Assembly (NCBI RefSeq): GCF_010093815.1
Contig: NW_022985550.1
Span: 1,129,074-1,193,073 of the forward strand
Length of the DNA stretch: 64,000 nt
Reading direction: 5' to 3'
Source of the DNA: Pseudovirgaria hyperparasitica
Taxonomy: Eukaryota > Ascomycota > Dothideomycetes > Acrospermales > Acrospermaceae
Made by a program: the position numbers and the translations under genes. Under the pieces are notes generated by a model that searched no databases, was not told where the DNA came from, and was given only the letters and a program-made list of their open reading frames with translations. Every line of letters starts with the position of its first letter. Position 1 is the stretch's first letter. Of this stretch, positions 49,601 through 56,623 are shown in pieces.

Positions 49601-52095
49601 CTGCCATCTGGATTGTACTTGACAAGATCGCCGGTCTTGTAAAGCTTACCGGCTCTGCCAACAGACGTGGTAGATGGACCACCTTGAAGCAGCCACCACG
49701 GGTCTTTGATAAACGATATATCAGTGCGCTCAGGATCGTGTAGGTATCCGCGACTGACGAGTGGTCCTTCTAGCCATAGCTCCCCAATTGCTCCTACAGG
49801 GCACAGCTGGTTGCCTTTGACAATCCAGGCATTACTTGCGATAGGGAAGCCTATCCCAGTTTCTCCATTCGCAAGTTGAGCACATGTAGTCGTGATGGTA
49901 GCTTCCGCAGGACCGTAGGTAATTACCATCTCAACATGATCTCGCCAATTTTCGAAGTCCTTGACCACAACTTTCTCGCCACCGAGATTGAGCTTCTTGA
50001 GACACGGGATCTTGGTTGGGTCTATCGTCCGAGCCACAGTGGGTGTGAGATGTACGTAAGAGGTACGATACTTCTGTATTGCCTGTTCCAGATCTTGACG
50101 GCGTTCGTCCTCCGATGGAACCACGAGACAAGCCCCGGTAACGAGTGTGTTGACGAAGTTCGACCAGGCCACATCAAAAGAATACGATGCAAAGTCGAGC
50201 ACTCGATCATCTTCTGCAAAAAGCTGTCGTTCTCGACCAGCCTGGACAAAAGTGCAGAGGTTGCTATGCGTTACCACAACACCTTTAGGTACGCCGGTAC
50301 TACCGGAGGTAAACTGAATGTACGCTGCGGTGGACAGATTCGTGGCAGAGAGCACAGCTGATAGAGTTGATCCTTGCTCGATGGTATCTCGATCAATGAT
50401 CATTACAGTACCTGCATGGGCAGAGTGTGCAAGTACATTGTTGTTGCTTGAAGCAAGTGCAACAACAGGTTGTGTCGTCCCCATCAGACGAGATAAACGC
50501 TCTATAGGTTGAGTAGTATCGACAGCGAGGCAGATCCCACCAGCTTTCATAACGGCAAGCATGGCCACTGGCATCCATACGGACTTTTCGAAGAGTAGCG
50601 GTACCACATTCTCAGCCGTCACACCTTGGGCGACTAGCTTCGTCGCTACTGTGTTCGATAACTCATCCAGTTGTCTATAAGTTAATTCGCCGTCCCAGGC
50701 ATGTATTGCGGTCGCGTCAGGCCGTCTTCGAGCAGTATCGGAGATCAAGTCGTGCACACATCTGTTATGGGACACAGGTACAGAGTCGTTCCATCGCCAT
50801 ATATCTACTAGATCGTCGTTGATAGCCACGTTGATGTTGCATATCATCTTTTCCTGGGATTGCGCAAGTTGATGTATTACTTGCGTGAGTTGCTGAAGAA
50901 TTCTTTTGACCTGCCATTCGGCGATGACGTTGCTGTCATACCAGGCGTCTATGTCAATGCCATCTTTTTCGAGAGAGCATTGAATCGTAAGAGCCTGGCT
51001 AGCGACTCCGTGATCAGCCTCTTGACGACGCCAGCTACCGATGGATGAGTCAAGTTTCATGGTGCTTTTTGAGGGCTGGACAATGAGTAGCGTTTGGAAT
51101 CCACTAGCAATACTGCCTTCTTCACTGACACGTGAGATACTGCGTAGACCCAGATGCTCGTAAGGTTTTGAGGTCTCGATCTTCGTTTGTGAGTATCTAA
51201 GAAGATCGTACACTCTGGTTTCGTCTGTCAACACCAGACGTGCAGGAAGTGTGGAGATTGTGCATCCCACAGTCGACTTCGGGACGAAGTCTCGCCCGGC
51301 AACGATAGTGCCGAAGCAAACATCATTCGTACCAGTATGGGTTGCAATAACTATAGCCAGCGCAGCTCGAATGAGTGCTGTTCTTGAGACACCTTCAACC
51401 TTGGGTATCGCCGGACAGAGATGACAACAAGTCGAGGTTGCCAGAGGCTTATATTCCTGAGTAGGTAATTCAGGGAAAATAACCGAGTCCAGCCCATCCA
51501 GTTCATCCTTCCAGAATTTTTGGGCATCTTCAATACTCCTTTCTTGCAAATTGGTGATAAAATTTCGGAAAGGTGGGACTTCTATAGCCGGCTTTCCATT
51601 ATATATTGAACAGACTGCTTTTGTCATGTTCTTGAAAGACCATCCGTCATAGATTGCGTGATGAATCGTCCACACAAAAGAGCGGTGGTTAGAGTGGGTG
51701 TTCACTATAAGCGAGTACCTAGCCAATGGCTCTCCAAGAGACCAAGTGAAAGACTTCGCGGCCTTAGCACATTCCTCGAAAGATTCGTAACGACTCCATT
51801 CAAACGAAGTGTCAAGGACCACCTGAATCAAGCCACTTTCCTCGGTATCGATGATTCGAGTTCGGAGAACATCTGTTAGGTTGACGTATTGCTCAACTGC
51901 TGACTGGAGAGTCGCTAGGTTGACTTCTGGGGACAAGTCTAGCACGATATGCCTAATCGGTGCTCGAGACCCCCGACTTGTTTGAGCAATGAAGCCCTCC
52001 TGCATAGCAGAGCAAGGAAAGCTGTCTTGTATAGCAGCAGGGCTACAGCCAAAAGCTTTGGCGAGCTCCTGAGCAGTTGGTGGTGATGAAGTCAT
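37606..52095 (-). CDS. Four-module non-ribosomal peptide synthetase, (C-A-T)x4-E
   Basis: An unbroken frame of 4829 residues. The start is the ATG at 52095 (MTSSPPTAQELAKAFG). Domains, with approximate residues: C1 10-435 (IHHAIYDGWS, ~144); A1 445-960 (FTSGSTGVPKG, ~593); T1 985-1055 (GGDS, ~1020); C2 1080-1515 (VHHAVYDGWS, ~1218); A2 1535-2050 (~1685); T2 2085-2150 (GGNS, ~2115); C3 2180-2610 (IHHALYDGWS, ~2316); A3 2630-3160 (~2781); T3 3190-3260 (~3225); C4 3285-3715 (LHHAVYDGWC, ~3419); A4 3735-4270 (~3885); T4 4305-4375 (~4339); terminal E 4390-4829 (NHLVSDLVSF ~4523, EGHGRE, VGWFTTMYP). Every C domain keeps the catalytic His and every T domain its Ser. It activates and joins four amino acids, probably epimerising the last. 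There is no thioesterase, reductase or terminal condensation domain. Confidence 0.96.
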   Translation of the reverse strand: MTSSPPTAQELAKAFGCSPAAIQDSFPCSAMQEGFIAQTSRGSRAPIRHIVLDLSPEVNLATLQSAVEQYVNLTDVLRTRIIDTEESGLIQVVLDTSFEWSRYESFEECAKAAKSFTWSLGEPLARYSLIVNTHSNHRSFVWTIHHAIYDGWSFKNMTKAVCSIYNGKPAIEVPPFRNFITNLQERSIEDAQKFWKDELDGLDSVIFPELPTQEYKPLATSTCCHLCPAIPKVEGVSRTALIRAALAIVIATHTGTNDVCFGTIVAGRDFVPKSTVGCTISTLPARLVLTDETRVYDLLRYSQTKIETSKPYEHLGLRSISRVSEEGSIASGFQTLLIVQPSKSTMKLDSSIGSWRRQEADHGVASQALTIQCSLEKDGIDIDAWYDSNVIAEWQVKRILQQLTQVIHQLAQSQEKMICNINVAINDDLVDIWRWNDSVPVSHNRCVHDLISDTARRRPDATAIHAWDGELTYRQLDELSNTVATKLVAQGVTAENVVPLLFEKSVWMPVAMLAVMKAGGICLAVDTTQPIERLSRLMGTTQPVVALASSNNNVLAHSAHAGTVMIIDRDTIEQGSTLSAVLSATNLSTAAYIQFTSGSTGVPKGVVVTHSNLCTFVQAGRERQLFAEDDRVLDFASYSFDVAWSNFVNTLVTGACLVVPSEDERRQDLEQAIQKYRTSYVHLTPTVARTIDPTKIPCLKKLNLGGEKVVVKDFENWRDHVEMVITYGPAEATITTTCAQLANGETGIGFPIASNAWIVKGNQLCPVGAIGELWLEGPLVSRGYLHDPERTDISFIKDPWWLLQGGPSTTSVGRAGKLYKTGDLVKYNPDGSLVYIRRKDDSQVKIRGQRVELGEVEWHVRNAFLAEMNSRGMATNFLHITADSITLDGNKRSVLVAFISISSAQDAAPLPQEQQEEAIADMTDNVNNELRAKVPTYMIPSMYVSVSNLAVSVAGKLDRRKLRASLQGKTSQELDYKSKHSLRRIILPETAVETQLIALWAVILMREIDSISADDNFFRIGGDSIDAMRLVSLARKSGLYFNALDVFEHARVCDLATIASTAPPTMELEVTPFSLLPTNPIDVRETVSLLCNVTADCIEDVLPCTSSQSGLMALTARREGDYIAKFTYNVRSDVDMTRLQQAWNDTIATTPILRTRIVNTTGIGLVQVVLKNDESLALHLTENSANSLKSIGMLGQPLLFARINTNETDHVAKLEVQVHHAVYDGWSLPKIIARVGQLYARHCIPKSPSFATFVHHTVNLDPTKTMLFWETMFDGLNAQQFPSLPSPEYHPYPSHIYRYDLTLPRGKTIATSSIAIRAAWAILLASDTGSDEAVFSAVVSGRQAAITGIEDILGPTLNTVPLRIGTSAELTVAEILAQVQQQAVHMIPYEQTGLQNIRQASKEAQLACDSQSLLIVHPKKMIQSVRPLLDMHEDHNMEIGMSSSGGYGTHSLALDCFLRDDGMLLQVTFDPVVISEKQIKRLAQRFELILRQICSETNQATKIEDIRLVLDEDLNQIWDWNQTCPKYIDGNVRDIIASTISRRPDSLAVDAWDGKLTYTQLDALSTKLAVDLVHNYGVGPEVVVPLVFEKSMFTPIAMLAVLKAGGASVALDISQPEERLHSIINQVSNMKVLVCSASNRTLASKLSAGPVIIVENNTLQQPPQTMGSSMEWPSIQSKNALYIIFTSGTTGIPKGVVITHGNFATAAQECYMKDTLKFTEDHRIFDFASYAFDVSWSNFLNAFSSGATLCIPSEDDRRSDIGLAIAKFSATYVDLTPTVAKLLEPSSVPSLRVLNMGGEFICFEDFRHWFADAQVLVTYGPSEVTICTTCLPIDQSSHQSEGIGHNFGTNAWIVNARGDALCPVGTVGELWLEGPFVGRGYLNNPEKTNAVFVEDPPWLLKGGPNRIGRRGRLYRTGDLVRYNDNGGLVFIGRRDQQTKIRGQRIELGEVEHHIKAVLQQELDQDESHIKTTTQINVMAEAVMLKGSSQVSLVAFINLKQGVGTSWTTYEHDAAVKILVRRLESQLRQRVPVYMIPTACIPLHEIALTATGKADKKKLQQLASSLTLDEITAEKLSSRELRQPVTSKEIQLAALWAEVLGRDKTQISIDDDFFQIGGNSIDAMRVVSAAQRQGIKVTVAQIFRTPQLSQLAAVARDKEPPLPVSKDPEPFSLLNSSNCLEEVVIKAASLCNVRAADIEDILPCTPLQEGLLALTARREGDYVATFSYELRSHVDLSRLGDAWNKVVAHIPILRTYIVNLPGEGMSQVILSSGEALEFLEKTPENYPGLSTEILGRPLSKATVLTNGENDGTFVWQIHHALYDGWSVSKIFDALVETYEGKSFPAIAPFGRFVKHITSIEGQDSFWKAQFDGLDAQTYPRLPSTDYYPQATEINRQCINLSDSTTKSHFTMATFLRATWAFLVASDSASNEAVFGAICSGRQATEIVGIEDIIGPTLATVPVRIKLEREQTVKHYLSQVQEQMVQLVPYEQTGLQRIRKASDDAEEACRFQSLLTINPAENTTSGTEIFKVSKSPTDGPVSSNANGFGSYAITIDCFLQASNSFEIQIAVDPQVVRPTEVDRIFARFESVLKQLKSGEHISVPLSSVIATSSADLDTIWKWNGQVPLPVDKCVHQLIAQSVRNRPDHVAVCAWDGQLTYTELDALSTQLAAHLIHLIDPESIVPLLFEKSYWTPVAMLAVMKAGGASVALDVNQPLERLRGIVRQVDPKVLLSSKRRSNVGEEIFPRGQVIIAEHVAALPVPPGSLGSETRVQPDNALYVVFTSGTTGTPKGITITHRNFSTAIRDGHKALCITEDARILDFASYAFDVSWSNVLNAFTAGATLCIPSEDERNDPAVAIARYDATWVELTPTVSKLFHPSAVPSLKVINLSGEAVLAEEFLEWTDSATLLVTYGPSECTITTTVARIDPKRNDPLDIGHALETCTWVVNRGELCPVGAIGELWLEGPLVGRGYLNNAEKTTSAFVTDPEWLLRGSASHPGRSGRLYRTGDLVRYNPNNKGGLIYCGRIDSQVKIRGQRVELDDVSVNVRNILMETALEICTSNAAEELTSEDCSLLDRGSAAITQIHVTSEAIVLLGSTRPSLISFVTLLRDDDNTWTEDEHNQVIYQLLKGIDQKIVGRVPAYMIPAAYVPMCSLTTATTGKTDRRKLRDSLAQMTLEQVIEPFETCHYVAPQSSTETELAALWSEVLGLEVSQISAADHFFYIGGDSIDAMRLVSMARERGYTLNVPVIFQKPRLCDLAQVLVMTTESVELTIQPFSLLQDITNAAGLRLEAARLCDTAEDQIEDIIPCTPLQKGLLALTERRKGDYIADFHYKLRPGVDVSRFKKAWEATVLSNPILRTRILTLDSEGTVQVVLKEERIFETNELQSGFVRQGSPLHASEIRADSTTGSKTFVLWLHHAVYDGWCLPMIIQAVETAYNQDGSLHLARYPFSGFVRYIQNIDKESQHEYWAHQFGGLDIQQFPQLPSPNYHPHSRMQYRRNTDFMLPVPAEFTLSTVIRAAWALVAAKDSDSSQAVFGAVVSGRQAAVPGVESMVGPTIATVPVRVSLQMDASVETLLKQIQDQSACMVPFEQTGLQSIRQTNHEAMQACDFQSLIVVQPGTDLDISSDIFEKIEEENTSDEEQFTSTEGFGTFALMVDFVLARNSLQILAAFDPAVLNEQAVRRLFGRFELVLRQVCTTEYRHTALSAIRTVTDQDLSQIWQWNEELPPALDDRIPERIAATVARYPHAIAVEAWDGSMTYTELDHWSTQVAIKLLEYGVRSGITVPLLFEKSMWMSVAMVAVVKAGGIGVGLDVTQPRERLSSITDQLNIIVTLTSDKNQQLSRRVGDFPAVVVSHDAIKSCPVGSFETPAGNSTDDLCVVFTSGSTGKPKGVPLTHRNFVTAIDCHIQTFGISSSSRIYDFASYSFDFAWSNLLLTMFSGCCLCVPNETERRDDPVSSMARFGVTFGFFTPALVQTFTPELLPTLQTLLVGGEKFRAQDLPKFGQSCEIWLVYGPSECTVLATSASLREIKDQQYTIGRGMATNTWIVSGEQLCPIGTVGELWLEGPLTGRGYYNNDEKTKEAFIDDPEWLARGAPGHSGRRGRLYKTGDLVKYESDGSILYVARKDSQVKVRGQRVELGEVDAHVTAALKKAIIITKETVLEPSSNEDEQSYTGSSGSSDSGYQTEDSPQPLDCNITVISEVVTLKGSTNSTLVSFINRRNKNCTLLPKDHVEAVRVLAKGIEDRLSEKVPAYMIPSAFIPLHTIPMTTTGKFDRKRLREIASKLTASDLLESERSRSSRYASTATEVILESIWKTVLNNSEALDVDTDFFRMGGDSITAMQVAAAARSQGLSVAVGDIQTQRTIAKLAATCQSKARLISKIENMEEKTEIAFPLSPIQQWFVDEHPEGNICFDICFFLELSRDFSTETLQQALAKVVSRHSMLRARFQKHTVSGVWTQRITNETDSSFKLTSVSDCPEDGLPGIFAKCRDAVDIEIGPLTSAVHIQDSGRQHLFLAINHLVSDLVSFRVIFQDLEDILSGKDTTPVHSLGFQEWVGRQHKGAQMLEPSKTLNYTLEAQRFDYWNLTAAEVGLSSYTHRKFVLQADATSALLEWVNDIFDSKPMDLMMAALMHAFGIVFPDRTLPSVYTEGHGREPLDVSSDLSQTVGWFTTMYPIQLQCHSAADLRGMITHTTQRIQNVPQKGWAYFASRYLHPLGKSYFNYEGMEMNFNFLGSFQQLERTDSLFKRVRVPPGNDPESAKKVKGLAVFEVTSCVRQGLMEFDFLIDNRVPQWEQVERWIELSKETLLRIVDEADRLREAVVTV

Positions 52096-54361
52096 TGTTA
52101 GACAAGATTTTATCACCAAAAAGGAGAAGCTGAGACTTGGTCAGTGCAATGCTCATATCACATGGTCTTTGGACGTTGTGGAATGAGACTCCTACGAATA
52201 TTTGATTGATCCAGCTGAGAGCTAATCTGCTACACTCTGTCGTAATGGCGCGAAGGATCTGGGGATTGTGGAAAGAAACAGAAACAGCTATGCAATGTGA
52301 TGTTGCTGTTTGTGATCACGAGAAATCTCAAGCCTCATATAAACGGTCCACGCTGCACCTATAGAAGGACAGTGACCTAGCAACGTTACATCGGAAAATG
52401 CTCCTACCGCCATACGATAGGAAGGTTGGGGTCTATTCGTGCCATTGTAAGCAATACTTGTTGCACCGAAATTCTCATTCGTCGATGTTGGTCGGAATCC
52501 TTTCAAGCAACGTTGGAACATCCACTGCCGGCATGATGCCAAGCCAAAAGGCCATCGGAGAAGGAGAGCAGGAATGCCTGCTGCACTATAATCATGAATT
52601 AGCATAGTAGTGACCAAGCTTCAAGCAAGCACCTGCACCAGTAGGACATTGAGTTCCTGGCTCCGTGGTAAGCCACAAGTTACTCCATTCGGGAAATGGT
52701 GACCAACAGACAATACAACTATTAGTGTCCAAAGATGTGGAGCAATTTCTGAAGCTCTTGCAGGTGAGAACTAATTTGTCCAAGTAGCAAGCGTCTAGAG
52801 GACACGCGGATGAACTCTGTGAATTCCTATGGTCAGCGTTGTAGTCCCGATTTCGATACAGGCATAAGATAAAAAAATTCAAAACGGCCGAGCCGAAGTT
52901 ACAGACTCATTACAAGCAGCCACTTTGCTTCGCGCAGCTACCGGTCTTTGTGTCTTACTAGGAACTATTACTCATATTCTGAGACAGTGTCGGCTGAGAT
53001 CCAATGGTAATGCTAACTCGTTCGTTGTGCTAATGTTAATCACTATACAGGAGTTAAAGCCGAAATACCACCTGCATGACCACTGATCAGTAACCGCTTA
53101 CGTGAGTAAATGCCATGTACGGCACGGTCCATGTGCAATCCCTGCATGATGAGGTTAACGGCGTGTCCTAATGCAAGGTCAAGCGCAGAGCCGCAGCCAC
53201 ATATTCAGCCGCAAGCTTTGATATAATACAGCTCAATAATACAAAGCTAGTAATGAGTTGCAACTTTTTTCCTACTCCATTTGCTCTTGGAGGCGTAACT
53301 AAGTACGTGATTTTATCACGTGCTCAGCGCTTACGTCTTAGCTCCAGATGACATCTGTCAACCTAACGCGTAAGAGCGTAATTACTGTAGGTCCATCGGA
53401 TCTTAATCAGGGTCCAAGATCAGCAGGATCGGCAGTGAGTATTTATGACCTATATTATATGAACACTAATTACTATTGCCTACTTGTACGACTGACTACG
53501 ATGATATGCTTTTGTATAACACAGGTTGCAGAGTACAAGATGATCCAGGTGTGGGTGTGTGCTAGACTCACCGCTTGGGTGATGATACCTTGTTGAAGTG
53601 TATGTTAACAGTGGGTTTGCTGACTTGGATATTCCCACCCCCCTCTCCCCCAAAAAAAAAGCCTGCGGGGAGTGGGTCGCAAGCAGGAGACCTAGAGAGC
53701 GTCCTGTAAGCGAAACTAAGGATCTTTAACTCCACTGCTCGTGACGAGTCAGCTGGATTCAGCCATTGACAATGAACCGGTAATGTGCTGGTTTCTGCGA
53801 CTCTGACCGCGCTTTTGAAAATAGTTGAGCCTCCAGAGCTGGGATCTATCACTGTGAAAGCAGTAGGACCAAGGCGTCTTGGAATGTTTAGAGCATCGCC
53901 TTAAGAAGGCCATGGCGTTGCGAGGACCAAGCCGGCATACTTAATCCAGTAGATTGAGCGACTAGCAAGTCGTAGTGTCTGCTAAGAGCTACTAATCGAC
54001 TGGACACGATTTGATACCTTGACCATGATTGGAGAAACCACATACCTAGAAACCCTCCATTTCGTAAGCCTATTCCAACTAGATGCCGGCGTATTAGTAT
54101 TGAAACCCCTGTTGGTCACATTTCAAATCTGCAATGTATTTGACGCAAGTGGGGAAAATGGCCCCGGCACGAACCTAAGTTGCAGCGTGCATATTAGTGC
54201 TACCGGTACCCAGGTGTGTATGATACTAAAAGTTGGAATGAATAGTAATGCGGTTCTCGAGTCTCAGTTGCGCATAAGTCGGACCTGGAAAGCTGTCGGC
54301 TCAACGCCATAATGTTTGAATGCTGATTTCCTGCTAAGAATCTGGTGCGTAGGTTGTTGGT
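52096..54361. promoter_or_regulatory. 2.3 kb non-coding region upstream of the NRPS
   Basis: This gap between the NRPS start and the MFS stop is long for this genome and must carry the NRPS promoter. A CACGTG lies at 53317-53322. Open frames at 52288-52617 (-), 52592-52882 (-) and 54019-54312 (+) show no domains. A weak poly-A run is at about 53651. No mobile element, terminal repeat or decayed gene that I can name is visible. Confidence 0.45.
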
Positions 54362-55996
54362 TCAGTGTGTTTTGACGGTAAAAAGTAGTCCGCCACATAT
54401 CACAGACCATAGCCCTATCAAATCAAAGGGCATTCCCACCCAAAAAGTACCATGTCTCATACCCCACCCAAATGCTGCAGCCAGTATTGGAGCTCCAAGC
54501 ATCGATCCAACAATGTCTATAACGCTGATGACACTAAACAATGTTGCTAGGCGGCTGCTCGGAACAAGGGACGCTGCGAGGCTCCGCAGAAAAAGAGCAG
54601 TGCCACTACCTAGAGTACTCACCGTCATGCTAACAGCTACAAACAAAGTGTTCGTTGCCATTCCCGTTCCAGTCCAGCCTGCAGCTTGCAGGAAGATGGA
54701 GACTCGAGCAAGGTATAGATCCTTAACTTGCGTGCTCCATCTTTGTTCTCGCGTCATATACGTTGACAGGCGTGGTAATACCACAAGGAATAGCAGAATG
54801 CTACAACCAGCTCGGAGAGAAAAGAAAAGTGTTGCCTGTGAGATTGTGAAACCGAGGCGGCGGCTCAAAAATTGCACCTGCAGCTGGGAGGTTCCTGAGA
54901 TCAATAAATGCTCGGTGTACGGCAACAGAATGATCATTAAGGTCCAGTACTTGAACACGAAGTTCTTGGTCTGTTGCAGCCACGAATCTTCATAGACACT
55001 TGAGTCGTCGGTAATTTGTTCTCTGTTGGGTGTGCAAGGCTGGGTTTGAGGATATTCAGTCCCTGTTTCCATCAGACACTCGTTGCACGCCGGAGACGTG
55101 TTTATTATGTCTTGTGCCTCGTGAGGGTCATGCTCTTGATTTTTCAACGTCTCTGGAACGAACATGGCCAGAAATAGAGCGACCAGAAGAAATAAAAGAC
55201 CTGCGGAACTAGGGAGCCAAGGGCTAACTCGCATAGACCATGCGGACAGCGGTGGGATTAGTAACAATGGGAATAGAGACGCTGCTCCGAGGCGGAAGAA
55301 CGCGTTTGTCTGTTCTTCTTGCGGCGTCACATCTGATACAACCACAAATATGAGGTTGTAGAGGACCGTAGTACTTCCAGCGAAAAGACCGTTCAAAGAT
55401 GATAGTAGGGTCCAATAAATGCTTTGTTGTTGCCAGAACCAGCACACGTACTCGTACCAGACCCATCGTGCAAGAGACGAGACAAAGCCTGATATTAAGA
55501 AAGGTTTCCGTCCAAACTTATCGGCTGCCATTCCAAAGGGGAGGGCAAGAAGAAGGCTCATAAGGCTATCGAATATTTGTTGATATGAAGCCAAATTCGC
55601 CATGTCTGACTGAATGGCGTCGACTTTGCACCAGGACTCATCAACACCATTCACGGCACCTGCGGCAACCGTGTCTCTCCCATGGAGAATCTTGCTGGGG
55701 TCATACTTTTCGTAGAACCTATAGCAGAATATAGACTCCACGATACGGGTTCTGGGGGCTTCAATCAGTTGCTCGCCGCAGACTTGCAAGAAGACAATAG
55801 CGAACAGTAGAACAAGGGTTCGCCTTGGCCTATCTCGAATCTTTATATCATCGGGCTTGAACACCCCTGCCGTGCCAGACTGTTCATTGGACGATAGTAA
55901 TATGCTGGACTCTGTAGGTTCCTCGAGTTGGTGCTGTACTCTTCTTCTGGAAGATTTATGGACGCTAGTGTGCCTGACTGAGTTGATGTGCACCAT
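54362..55996 (-). CDS. MFS transporter of the NRPS locus
   Basis: An intronless frame of 544 residues from the ATG at 55996 (MVHINSVRHTSVHKSS); the frame is open a little further upstream but has no ATG there. A hydrophilic N-terminus of about 60 residues precedes helix 1 (TLVLLFAIVFLQVCGEQL). A long outside loop with two cysteines follows, then the loop 2-3 signature GMAADKFGRKP. Eleven to twelve membrane helices are apparent, divided by a central hydrophilic loop (about 290-350). The layout matches fungal MFS carriers often found beside secondary-metabolite genes. Likely role: export of the peptide or import of a precursor at the plasma membrane. It is divergent from the ABC transporter. 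No distinct substrate motif is seen. Confidence 0.85.
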   Translation of the reverse strand: MVHINSVRHTSVHKSSRRRVQHQLEEPTESSILLSSNEQSGTAGVFKPDDIKIRDRPRRTLVLLFAIVFLQVCGEQLIEAPRTRIVESIFCYRFYEKYDPSKILHGRDTVAAGAVNGVDESWCKVDAIQSDMANLASYQQIFDSLMSLLLALPFGMAADKFGRKPFLISGFVSSLARWVWYEYVCWFWQQQSIYWTLLSSLNGLFAGSTTVLYNLIFVVVSDVTPQEEQTNAFFRLGAASLFPLLLIPPLSAWSMRVSPWLPSSAGLLFLLVALFLAMFVPETLKNQEHDPHEAQDIINTSPACNECLMETGTEYPQTQPCTPNREQITDDSSVYEDSWLQQTKNFVFKYWTLMIILLPYTEHLLISGTSQLQVQFLSRRLGFTISQATLFFSLRAGCSILLFLVVLPRLSTYMTREQRWSTQVKDLYLARVSIFLQAAGWTGTGMATNTLFVAVSMTVSTLGSGTALFLRSLAASLVPSSRLATLFSVISVIDIVGSMLGAPILAAAFGWGMRHGTFWVGMPFDLIGLWSVICGGLLFTVKTH

Positions 55997-56623
55997 GACC
56001 TTACTTTCGACTGGTTTAAGGGCAGGAGGCGATAGGTTTTGCGACAAAAGGGTTGCCTAACACAGCATAGAATTCATGAGAGTGATAGGGTTCGATAGCA
56101 AATGCCTCCGGAGCTCCTTTGTAGTTGCACTGTGGTGACTGTGAGTCTGTGCCCTCACGAACGTTCGAGGGTTTAAGGGATTATGCAGATTAGTTAGTCC
56201 CTGTGAAGGATCACGCTATGTTATAGCCACCCTCGCACCGCGATTTACGCTAGGGACCAGCCGACAGCCTTGGCGTTCCGAACTCTATGGATCCTTCAAT
56301 AGGCCCCCAAGTAGGTGCCGGCGTTTGCACCTGCCCGGCTTACGGATTCCAACATAACAATGAACACCTGCAGACTGCGATGCTACCGTAGCAAATGCAC
56401 CACGATTTTACCACATCTTAGCTCAATATCAAACTCACGTGATATGTGAAGAAGGATGGGGGTTTGGTTTGGCACCCTAGACTCGACATGATCTCTGCGT
56501 TCTTCCTGCGGTCCCTCTGGAATGACTTGTGGGCATCCGGATGCTTATTTGTCCTCAAGAAGACGGTTTTTTAACGAGTATCCAGAAAGATCGAAACCTT
56601 CTAGTCTGAGGAATCATTTCACA
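55997..56623. promoter_or_regulatory. Shared divergent promoter of the two transporter genes
   Basis: These 627 bp lie between the MFS and ABCC starts. Two palindromes stand out: CTCCGGAG at 56106-56113, which contains inverted CGG-type half sites, and TCACGTGA at 56435-56442, an E-box/bZIP-type site. Shared control of the two transporters is an inference from the head-to-head layout. Confidence 0.5.

Noticed and set aside
37718-51879. Numerous plus-strand frames under the NRPS, some of 140-200 codons
   Set aside because: All are shadows of the continuous NRPS frame and show no family features.
52592-52882. Cys-rich minus-strand frame that could look like a small secreted protein
   Set aside because: It opens with TTG, has no internal ATG, no signal peptide, and I found no splice partner giving one.
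53317-53322. CACGTG as a cluster-specific operator
   Set aside because: The same hexamer occurs in several unrelated intergenic regions here (near 8630, 27245, 27430 and 30615), so on its own it is not specific.
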